Assembly: GCF_001647715.1 (NCBI RefSeq)
Contig: NZ_CP015600.1
Coordinates: 1,488,001-1,552,000 of the forward strand
Source of the DNA: Pseudomonas antarctica
GTDB taxonomy: Bacteria > Pseudomonadota > Gammaproteobacteria > Pseudomonadales > Pseudomonadaceae
Direction: 5' to 3'
DNA length: 64,000 bases
This document shows, piece after piece, positions 57,168 to 64,000 of the stretch. Under the pieces are notes generated by a model, which worked only from the letters and a program-made list of their open reading frames with translations, was not told the origin of the DNA and did not search any database. The position numbers were made by a program, and so were the translations under genes. How positions within the stretch are numbered: the first letter of the stretch is position 1; each line of letters opens with the position of its first letter.

Positions 57168-57905
57168 ATGTCCCAAGTCAATATGCGCGATATGCTGAAG
57201 GCCGGTGTGCACTTCGGTCACCAGACCCGTTACTGGAACCCGAAAATGGGTAAGTACATTTTCGGCGCGCGTAACAAGATCCACATCATCAACCTTGAAA
57301 AAACCCTGCCAATGTTCAACGAAGCTCTGACTTTCGTAGAGCGCCTGGCCCAGGGCAAAAACAAGATTCTGTTCGTCGGCACCAAGCGTTCCGCTGGCAA
57401 GATCGTTGCTGAAGAAGCAGCACGTTGCGGTTCGCCGTACGTCGATCACCGCTGGTTGGGCGGCATGCTGACCAACTTCAAAACCATCCGTGCTTCCATC
57501 AAGCGTCTGCGTGACCTTGAAGTGCAAGCCGAAGACGGTACTTTCGCCAAGCTGACCAAGAAAGAGGCGCTGATGCGCACTCGCGACCTGGAAAAGCTCG
57601 ATCGTTCCCTGGGTGGTATCAAGGACATGGGCGGTCTGCCTGACGCACTGTTCGTTATCGACGTTGATCACGAGCGCATCGCGATCACCGAAGCCAACAA
57701 GCTGGGCATCCCTGTTATCGGCGTAGTCGATACCAACAGCAGCCCGGAAGGCGTTGACTACATCATCCCAGGCAACGATGACGCAATCCGCGCTATCCAG
57801 CTGTACATGGGTTCGATGGCTGACGCTGTAATCCGTGGTCGCAACCACGTTGCTGGTGGTACCGAGCAGTTCGTTGAAGAAGCTCCGGTAGCCGCAGCTG
57901 AGTAA
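57168..57905 (+). CDS. rpsB: 30S ribosomal protein S2
   Basis: 245 residues, with TAAGGAACTATC before the [23 protein letters not shown] and the block [16 protein letters not shown] are diagnostic. Strongly biased codon use. Followed by a terminator, then tsf. Confidence 0.98.
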   Translation: MSQVNMRDMLKAGVHFGHQTRYWNPKMGKYIFGARNKIHIINLEKTLPMFNEALTFVERLAQGKNKILFVGTKRSAGKIVAEEAARCGSPYVDHRWLGGMLTNFKTIRASIKRLRDLEVQAEDGTFAKLTKKEALMRTRDLEKLDRSLGGIKDMGGLPDALFVIDVDHERIAITEANKLGIPVIGVVDTNSSPEGVDYIIPGNDDAIRAIQLYMGSMADAVIRGRNHVAGGTEQFVEEAPVAAAE

Positions 57906-57933
57906 TTGACGCCCTGGCGTTGACTCAGTAAGC

Positions 57934-57958
57934 AAAAAGGGGGCTTGGCCCCCTTTTT
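57934..57958 (+). terminator. rpsB-tsf intergenic terminator/attenuator
   Basis: GGGGGC-TT-GGCCCCC with A5 before and T5 after. It probably reduces readthrough from rpsB into tsf, as between these genes in other bacteria, and can act on either strand. Confidence 0.8.
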
Positions 57959-58107
57959 GCCACCTCGAAAACCATTTGTTGGCGCCCACTTGTGGCAGCG
58001 CATCATTGCTCTGTAACGTGCAGCGGCCTACAACGGAGATTCGGGAAGAATTGATCGCCCGTTTGATCGGGTGGAATGGTTGAAAACCTATCCAAGAGGA
58101 TTTTGAA

Positions 58108-58971
58108 ATGGCAGAGATTACTGCAGCGTTGGTTAAAGAACTGCGTGAGCGTACCGGCGAAGGCATGATGGATTGCAAAAAGGCCTTGACCAAGGCCGGC
58201 GGCGACATCGAAAAAGCCATTGATGACATGCGTGCTTCCGGCGCCATCAAGGCTGCCAAGAAAGCAGGCAACGTCGCTGCTGAAGGCGCTATCGCTCTGG
58301 TTGAAGACGGTAAAGCCGCAGTTCTGCTGGAAGTGAACTCGCAGACCGACTTCCTGGCTCTGCAGGACGACTTCAAGGCATTCGTTGCTGCCAGCGTCAA
58401 GAAAGCATTCGACGACAAGCTGACCACCGTCGAGCCGTTGATCGAAGCTCAAGAAGCTGATCGCCTGGTACTGGTTGGTAAAGTTGGCGAAAACGTCAAC
58501 ATCCGTCGCCTGGCTCGCATCGAAGGTGATGTGGTTGGTGGCTACCTGCACGGCAACAAAATCGGCGTTGTGGTTGCCCTGAAAGGCGGCGACGTTGAGC
58601 TGGCTAAAGACATCGCTATGCACGTAGCGGCCAGCAATCCTGAATTCCTGCTGCCATCGGAAGTCTCCGCTGACGCAATCGAACGCGAAAAAGCCGTGTT
58701 CCTGAGCCTCAACGCTGACAAGATCGCCGGCAAGCCGGAAAACATCGTTGAAAACATGATCAAAGGCCGTATCAGCAAGTTCCTGGCTGAAGCGAGCCTG
58801 GTTGAGCAGGCGTTCGTCAAGAACCCTGAGATCAAGGTTGGCGAACTGGCCAAGAAAGCCGGTGCTGAAATCGTTTCCTTCACCTACTACAAAGTAGGCG
58901 ACGGCATCGAGAAGCCGGTCGACAACTTCGCTGAAGAAGTTGCTGCCCAGCTGGCTGCCGCCAAGCAATAA
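58108..58971 (+). CDS. tsf: Elongation factor Ts
   Basis: 287 residues, with AAGAGGATTTTGAA before the ATG. RTGEGMMDCKKALTKAGGD and VNSQTDFLALQDDF are the two family signatures. Nucleotide exchange factor for EF-Tu. Followed by a terminator at about 59000. Confidence 0.98.
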   Translation: MAEITAALVKELRERTGEGMMDCKKALTKAGGDIEKAIDDMRASGAIKAAKKAGNVAAEGAIALVEDGKAAVLLEVNSQTDFLALQDDFKAFVAASVKKAFDDKLTTVEPLIEAQEADRLVLVGKVGENVNIRRLARIEGDVVGGYLHGNKIGVVVALKGGDVELAKDIAMHVAASNPEFLLPSEVSADAIEREKAVFLSLNADKIAGKPENIVENMIKGRISKFLAEASLVEQAFVKNPEIKVGELAKKAGAEIVSFTYYKVGDGIEKPVDNFAEEVAAQLAAAKQ

Positions 58972-58994
58972 GACAGTTTTTAACTGTCGCCCGA

Positions 58995-59029
58995 AAGAGG
59001 CTGCCCGCTCACGCGCGCAGCCTCTTTTC
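58995..59029 (+). terminator. Terminator after tsf
   Basis: AGAGGCTGC and GCAGCCTCT arms around a 12-base loop followed by TTTC. Confidence 0.75.
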
Positions 59030-59182
59030 AAATGGGAAGGCCAATTTTATTTGGTTTCCCATCGGAACTGGCTTACAAAGCCGTGTTCCGATGGCGCTGT
59101 GATAGCGTCCAGCTAGAGTGAACGCAAGCCGTAAACGGCTCGCCAAGAATTTTTAAAAAATACGCCGCAGGAGAGATTCGCA

Positions 59183-59926
59183 ATGGCTCAGCAGGGCAGT
59201 GGTTATCAGGCTCGCTATAAACGCATTCTACTCAAGCTTAGCGGCGAGGCCCTGATGGGCTCGGAAGAGTTCGGGATCGATCCCAAGGTACTCGACCGCA
59301 TGGCACTGGAAGTCGGCCAGCTGGTGGGCATCGGTGTCCAGGTCGGCCTGGTGATCGGCGGCGGTAACTTGTTCCGCGGCGCGGCACTGAGTGCCGCGGG
59401 TATGGATCGGGTTACCGGCGACCACATGGGCATGCTGGCCACTGTGATGAACGCCCTGGCCATGCGTGACGCCCTGGAGCGTGCCAATATCTCGGCAATC
59501 GTGATGTCGGCTATTTCCATGGTCGGCGTGACCGATCACTATGATCGCCGCAAAGCCATGCGCCACCTGAACGCTAAAGAAGTAGTGATCTTTGCTGCCG
59601 GTACCGGCAACCCGTTCTTCACCACGGATTCGGCTGCTTGCCTGCGCGCCATCGAAATCGATGCTGACGTAGTGCTCAAGGCCACCAAGGTGGATGGCGT
59701 ATACACCGCAGACCCATTCAAAGACCCGCATGCCGAGAAGTTCGATCATCTGACCTACGATGAAGTGCTGGATCGCAAGCTGGGCGTGATGGACCTGACG
59801 GCTATTTGCCTGTGCCGCGACCACAAGATGCCGCTGCGCGTATTTAACATGAACAAGCCCGGCGCCCTGCTGAACATCGTACACGGCGGCGCGGAAGGGA
59901 CTCTGATCGAGGAAGGCCAACAATGA
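59183..59926 (+). CDS. pyrH: UMP kinase
   Basis: 247 residues with AGGAGAGATTCGCA upstream. [23 protein letters not shown] and [19 protein letters not shown] are typical. Phosphorylates UMP to UDP; hexameric, regulated by GTP and UTP. Overlaps frr by 4 bases. Confidence 0.97.
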   Translation: MAQQGSGYQARYKRILLKLSGEALMGSEEFGIDPKVLDRMALEVGQLVGIGVQVGLVIGGGNLFRGAALSAAGMDRVTGDHMGMLATVMNALAMRDALERANISAIVMSAISMVGVTDHYDRRKAMRHLNAKEVVIFAAGTGNPFFTTDSAACLRAIEIDADVVLKATKVDGVYTADPFKDPHAEKFDHLTYDEVLDRKLGVMDLTAICLCRDHKMPLRVFNMNKPGALLNIVHGGAEGTLIEEGQQ

Positions 59927-60480
59927 TCAACGAAATCAAGAAAGACGCTCAAGAGCGTATGCACAAATCCCTGGAGTCTCTGGCCCATGCATTTGGTCAG
60001 ATTCGTACCGGCAAGGCCCACCCAAGCATCTTGGGTAGTGTGATGGTGCCGTACTACGGTACTGACACCTCTATCACCCAGGTGGCCAACATCACCGTTA
60101 AAGACTCGCGCACCCTGCAAGTCGTGGCCTTCGAGCGCAACATGCTCGGCGCTGTCGACAAAGCGATTCAGAGCGCTGGCCTGAACCTCAACCCGACCAA
60201 CCTGGGCGAGTTGTTGCTGATCTCCATGCCTGCCCTGACCGAAGAAACCCGCAAGGGCTTCACCAAGCAGGCACGCAGTGCGGCTGAAGATGCGCGGGTT
60301 GCAGTGCGTAACATCCGTCGTGATGCTTTGGGCGACCTGAAGAAGCTGGTCAAGGACAAGGAAATCAGCGAAGACGAAGAGCGTCGTGCCGTCGCCGATA
60401 TCGATAAGCTGACCAAAGATGCCGAGGCCCAGATCACCAAGGCCACGGAAGAAAAAGAAAAGGACCTGATGGCCGTATAA
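59923..60480 (+). CDS. frr: Ribosome recycling factor
   Basis: 185 residues, complete. [19 protein letters not shown] and [20 protein letters not shown] are diagnostic. Splits post-termination ribosomes with EF-G. Overlaps pyrH by 4 bases. Confidence 0.97.
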   Translation: MINEIKKDAQERMHKSLESLAHAFGQIRTGKAHPSILGSVMVPYYGTDTSITQVANITVKDSRTLQVVAFERNMLGAVDKAIQSAGLNLNPTNLGELLLISMPALTEETRKGFTKQARSAAEDARVAVRNIRRDALGDLKKLVKDKEISEDEERRAVADIDKLTKDAEAQITKATEEKEKDLMAV

Positions 60481-60497
60481 GGGGTCAGGACGCCTTC

Positions 60498-61253
60498 ATG
60501 GAAAAGACCAAGCAGACTGTGCCCTCCGCGGTGCCGCGCCATGTCGCGATCATCATGGATGGGAATAATCGCTGGGCGAAAAAACGCTTTATGCCGGGTG
60601 TTGCCGGGCATAAAGCGGGTGTCGATGCGGTGCGCGCCGTGATTGAGGTGTGTGCCGAGGCCAAGGTCGAAGTGTTGACTCTGTTTGCTTTCTCCAGTGA
60701 GAACTGGCAGCGGCCGGCCGAAGAAGTCAGCGCCTTGATGGACCTGTTCTTCAAGGCCTTGCGTCGTGAGGCCAAGCGCCTCAACGACAACAACATCAGC
60801 CTGCGCATCATTGGTGATCGCTCGCGGTTCCATCCGGAACTGCAAGCGGCCATGCGCGAAGCCGAGGCCATCACCGCGGGCAGCAACCGTTTTGTATTGC
60901 AGATTGCAGCCAACTACGGTGGCCAGTGGGATATCGCTCAGGCTGCACAGCGCCTTGCCCGCGAAGTGCAGGCCGGGCATCTGCGGCCTGACGACATTAC
61001 GCCCGAACTGTTGCAAACCTGCCTGGTAACCGGCGACTTGCCGCTGCCAGACTTGTGCATCCGTACCGGCGGCGAGCACCGCATCAGCAATTTCCTGCTG
61101 TGGCAGCTGGCCTATACCGAGCTGTACTTCTCCGACCTGTTCTGGCCGGACTTCAAACACGATGCCATGCGTAATGCGCTGGCCGATTTCGCTTCCCGTC
61201 AGCGTCGCTTCGGTAAAACGAGCGAGCAGATCGAAGCTGGAGCCCGGGTTTAA
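60498..61253 (+). CDS. uppS: Undecaprenyl diphosphate synthase
   Basis: 251 residues. IIMDGNNRWAKKRFMPGVAG (catalytic Asp), FAFSSENWQRP and a late RTGGEHRISNFLLWQLAYTE are the cis-prenyltransferase signatures. Makes the C55 carrier lipid for peptidoglycan. Stop directly abuts the cdsA start. Confidence 0.96.
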   Translation: MEKTKQTVPSAVPRHVAIIMDGNNRWAKKRFMPGVAGHKAGVDAVRAVIEVCAEAKVEVLTLFAFSSENWQRPAEEVSALMDLFFKALRREAKRLNDNNISLRIIGDRSRFHPELQAAMREAEAITAGSNRFVLQIAANYGGQWDIAQAAQRLAREVQAGHLRPDDITPELLQTCLVTGDLPLPDLCIRTGGEHRISNFLLWQLAYTELYFSDLFWPDFKHDAMRNALADFASRQRRFGKTSEQIEAGARV

Positions 61254-62063
61254 ATGCTTAAACAACGAATCATCACAGCATTGATCCTGCTGCCGATTGC
61301 CCTGTGCGGTTTTTTCCTGCTCGACGGTTCCAGCTTTGCGCTGTTTATCGGCCTGGTGGTGACCCTGGGTGCCTGGGAATGGGCGCGCCTGGCGGGCTTC
61401 AACGCACAGTTGCCGCGTGTGGCATACGCCGCGGTTGTGGCGCTGCTGCTGTTCCTGATGCATACCCTGTCGAGCATCGTCGTGCCTTGGGTATTGGGGG
61501 CGGCGGTATTGTGGTGGGCGCTTGCGACCTTCCTTGTGTTGACCTATCCGCGCACCAGTGGGCAGTGGTCCAGTGTTGCCAGCAAGCTGGTGATTGGCTT
61601 GTTGATTCTGCTGCCGGCCTGGCAAGGGTTGGTGGAAATCAAGAATTCGCCGATGGGCAACTGGTTGATCATGGCGGTGATGGTGTTGGTGTGGGGTGCC
61701 GATATTGGTGCCTATTTCTCCGGCCGTGCCTTCGGCAAACGCAAGCTGGCGCCCGCCGTCAGCCCAGGCAAGAGCTGGGAAGGCGTTTACGGCGGCTTGG
61801 CGTTGACGTTGCTGATCACGCTGGTAGTCGGTGTTGTACGTGACTGGTCGCTGAGCGAGATATTCCTGGCGTTGTTGGGTACAGCAATCGTGGTGTTTAT
61901 TTCGGTGGTCGGCGACCTTACGGAAAGCATGTTCAAGCGTCAGGCCGGGATCAAGGACAGCAGCAATCTGCTGCCGGGCCATGGCGGCGTGCTGGACCGT
62001 ATTGACAGTCTCACCGCGGCGATTCCGATTTTTGCCGTGCTGTTGTGGATGACTGCTTCGTGA
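61254..62063 (+). CDS. cdsA: Phosphatidate cytidylyltransferase
   Basis: 269 residues, multiple membrane helices. The family signature [20 protein letters not shown] is at the C-terminus; [19 protein letters not shown] is another conserved block. Makes CDP-diacylglycerol. Overlaps dxr by 4 bases. Confidence 0.95.
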   Translation: MLKQRIITALILLPIALCGFFLLDGSSFALFIGLVVTLGAWEWARLAGFNAQLPRVAYAAVVALLLFLMHTLSSIVVPWVLGAAVLWWALATFLVLTYPRTSGQWSSVASKLVIGLLILLPAWQGLVEIKNSPMGNWLIMAVMVLVWGADIGAYFSGRAFGKRKLAPAVSPGKSWEGVYGGLALTLLITLVVGVVRDWSLSEIFLALLGTAIVVFISVVGDLTESMFKRQAGIKDSSNLLPGHGGVLDRIDSLTAAIPIFAVLLWMTAS

Positions 62064-63250
62064 GCCGCCTGCAGCAGGTGACCGTGCTTGGCGCGACCGG
62101 TTCGGTCGGGCTGAGTACGCTGGATGTGATCGCGCGACATCCTGACCGCTATCAAGTCTTTGCCCTGACCGGCTTTACGCGGTTGAGCGAGTTGCTGGCC
62201 CTGTGTGTGCGCCATGCGCCGCGTTTCGCGGTAGTGCCTGAAGCAACTGCCGCGCGAGGCTTGCAGGACGATCTGCGGGCCGCCGGCCTTGCCACACAAG
62301 TGTTGGTGGGCGAGGAGGGCTTGTGCCAGGTGTCGTCCGACGCCGAGGTGGATACGGTAGTGGCAGCCATTGTCGGGGCGGCGGGTTTGCGTCCGACACT
62401 GGCGGCAGTGGATGCTGGCAAGAAGATTTTGCTGGCCAATAAAGAAGCGCTGGTCATGTCCGGCACACTCTTTATGCAGGCGGTACGCAAGAGCGGCGCG
62501 GTGTTGCTGCCTCTCGACAGTGAGCACAACGCGATTTTCCAGTGCATGCCCGGTGATTTTGCCCGTGGCTTGAGCCAGGTAGGCGTGCGGCGGATTCTTC
62601 TTACGGCTTCCGGTGGTCCGTTCCGTCAAACTCCGCTGGCTGATCTTGAACATGTGTCGCCTGACCAGGCCTGCGCCCACCCGAACTGGTCCATGGGGCG
62701 CAAGATCTCCGTGGATTCGGCGAGCATGATGAACAAAGGCCTGGAGTTGATCGAGGCTTGCTGGTTGTTCGATGCGCAGCCTGATCAGGTCGAGGTGGTA
62801 ATCCACCCGCAAAGTGTGATTCATTCCCTGGTCGACTACGTCGACGGTTCCGTGTTGGCGCAGTTGGGTAATCCCGACATGCGTACGCCGATTGCCAACG
62901 CTTTGGCCTGGCCGGAACGGATTGACTCCGGTGTTGCACCGTTGGATCTGTTCGCCATTGCTCGCCTGGACTTCGAAGCGCCGGACGAGCAGCGCTTCCC
63001 ATGCCTGCGTTTGGCCCGGCAAGCGGCGGAGGCGGGTAACAGCGCGCCGGCCATGCTCAATGCGGCCAACGAAGTGGCTGTGGCGGCGTTTCTCGACCGG
63101 CGCATCCGTTTTCCGCAGATCGCGAGTATCATCGAGGACGTTTTGAGTCTTGAGCCGGTAGTGGCTGTGAATGATTTAGGGGCAGTGTTCGAGGCGGATA
63201 CAAAGGCCCGTACCCTGGCCGGACAATGGTTGAACCGCAACGCGCGTTAG
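62060..63250 (+). CDS. dxr: 1-deoxy-D-xylulose 5-phosphate reductoisomerase
   Basis: 396 residues from GTG 62060 (overlap with the cdsA stop; length then equals that of other Pseudomonas Dxr). NADPH site [13 protein letters not shown], substrate site [11 protein letters not shown], and catalytic EHNAIFQ and [15 protein letters not shown]. First committed step of the MEP isoprenoid pathway. Confidence 0.96.
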   Translation: MSRLQQVTVLGATGSVGLSTLDVIARHPDRYQVFALTGFTRLSELLALCVRHAPRFAVVPEATAARGLQDDLRAAGLATQVLVGEEGLCQVSSDAEVDTVVAAIVGAAGLRPTLAAVDAGKKILLANKEALVMSGTLFMQAVRKSGAVLLPLDSEHNAIFQCMPGDFARGLSQVGVRRILLTASGGPFRQTPLADLEHVSPDQACAHPNWSMGRKISVDSASMMNKGLELIEACWLFDAQPDQVEVVIHPQSVIHSLVDYVDGSVLAQLGNPDMRTPIANALAWPERIDSGVAPLDLFAIARLDFEAPDEQRFPCLRLARQAAEAGNSAPAMLNAANEVAVAAFLDRRIRFPQIASIIEDVLSLEPVVAVNDLGAVFEADTKARTLAGQWLNRNAR

Positions 63251-63303
63251 TCTGTGGGCAGGTTTTAGCCTTCAGGTACTGGATTGGAATGCGGAGAAAT
63301 TAG

Positions 63304-64000
63304 ATGAGTGCGCTCTACATGATTGTCGGCACCCTGGTTGCTCTGGGTGTGCTGGTTACCTTCCACGAATTCGGCCACTTTTGGGTGGCGCGTCGTTGCG
63401 GCGTCAAGGTACTGCGCTTTTCCGTCGGTTTCGGCATGCCGTTGCTGCGTTGGCACGACCGTCGTGGCACCGAGTTCGTGATTGCAGCCATTCCGCTTGG
63501 CGGCTACGTCAAGATGCTCGACGAGCGCGAAGGTGAAGTGCCTGCAGATCAAGTGGACCAGTCCTTCAATCGAAAGACCGTTCGTCAGCGTATCGCTATT
63601 GTTGCAGCCGGCCCGATCGCCAACTTTCTGTTGGCGATGGTGTTCTTCTGGATCTTGGCCATGTTGGGCAGCCAACAGGTACGCCCGGTGATTGGTGCGG
63701 TCGAGGCGGACAGCATGGCGGCCAAGGCCGGCCTGGTTGCTGGGCAGGAAATTGTTTCCATTGATGGCGAGCCGACCACGGGCTGGGGCGCCGTTAATTT
63801 GCAATTGGTGCGCCGCATGGGTGAAAGCGGCACCATCAATGTGGTGGTGCGCGAGCAGGATTCCACCACCGAAACGCCCCGTGAATTGGCGCTGGACCAC
63901 TGGCTCAAGGGTGCGGATGAGCCTGACCCGATCAAGTCCCTGGGGATTCGCCCATGGCGTCCGGCGTTGCCGCCGGTGCTTGCCGAGCTCGATTCGAAAG
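63304..64000 (+). CDS. rseP: Site-2 intramembrane protease RseP, 3' end outside window
   Basis: Starts at ATG 63304 with GCGGAGAAATTAG upstream and is open to the window end (at least 232 residues). First membrane helix with the zinc motif FHEFGHFW (~residue 22), followed by a conserved GGYVKM and the first PDZ domain (PVIGAVEADSMAAKAGLVAG). Cuts the anti-sigma factor in the envelope stress pathway. Continues beyond the right edge. Confidence 0.96.
   Translation, partial: MSALYMIVGTLVALGVLVTFHEFGHFWVARRCGVKVLRFSVGFGMPLLRWHDRRGTEFVIAAIPLGGYVKMLDEREGEVPADQVDQSFNRKTVRQRIAIVAAGPIANFLLAMVFFWILAMLGSQQVRPVIGAVEADSMAAKAGLVAGQEIVSIDGEPTTGWGAVNLQLVRRMGESGTINVVVREQDSTTETPRELALDHWLKGADEPDPIKSLGIRPWRPALPPVLAELDSK

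Noticed and set aside
60168..61982. Minus-strand frame of 604 codons across frr, uppS and cdsA
   Set aside because: Antisense to three conserved genes, low-complexity composition (Gln/His/Arg rich), no start signal.

Overview
The window comes from a Pseudomonas genome, most likely the P. fluorescens group. The right quarter carries the conserved Pseudomonas block antiporter, dapC, glnD and map facing rpsB, tsf, pyrH, frr, uppS, cdsA, dxr and rseP. A REP pair of the fluorescens type (TGTGGGAGCGGG core) lies between dapC and glnD. The left three quarters (base 1 to about 47.5 kb) is one tailed-phage (siphovirus, lambda-like) prophage. Its left end and integrase are outside the window.

Prophage layout. 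From 0.25 to 6.3 kb is a leftward early operon of small genes: DnaQ-like exonuclease, RecA-like ATPase and many unknowns. From 6.33 to 6.74 kb is its control region with promoter, operators, a boxA-like site and a LexA box. From 6.7 to 9.7 kb are accessory genes: a DUF1654 gene under the LexA box, a secreted protein, and a HigB toxin, HigA-ImmA/IrrE fusion and unknown third protein. From 10.2 to 11.4 kb is the immunity switch (S24-type repressor and Cro-like protein). From 11.5 to 17.4 kb are replication and middle genes: O-like protein with iteron origin, DnaC-like loader, NinG and a Q-position gene. From 17.5 to 20.1 kb are a first lysis cassette (holin, LysB/LysC-type spanins) and small genes. 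From 20.1 to 29.6 kb is head formation (terminases, DUF4055 portal, MuF, scaffold, major capsid, adaptors). From 29.7 to 46.1 kb is the tail (tube, frameshifted G/GT chaperones, tape measure, M, L, K, I, J and tip proteins). From 46.2 to 47.1 kb is a second lysis cassette (putative lysozyme, Rz with embedded Rz1). At 47.1 to 47.5 kb is a LexA-box gene on the minus strand.

Regulation. A repeated operator (TTAGGC half sites, core TAATGCCTAAT) occurs three times at the repressor/Cro promoters and three times at 6.58-6.70 kb, so one repressor should hold both early promoters. Two strong LexA boxes tie two further genes to the host SOS response.

Cargo. A 3.5 kb block of eight short or mixed-orientation genes (one FAS1/fasciclin exported protein, two lipoproteins) splits the tail genes K and I. 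A single minus-strand gene interrupts the head genes. These are the most likely lysogenic-conversion genes.

Host flank. Between the antiporter and dapC are two paralogous zinc metalloproteases. A chimeric scar between them, made of a dapC 3' fragment joined to an antiporter 3' fragment (161 bases identical to the intact gene), shows that the pair arose by tandem duplication. The other chromosomal genes look ordinary and intact; rseP runs off the right edge.
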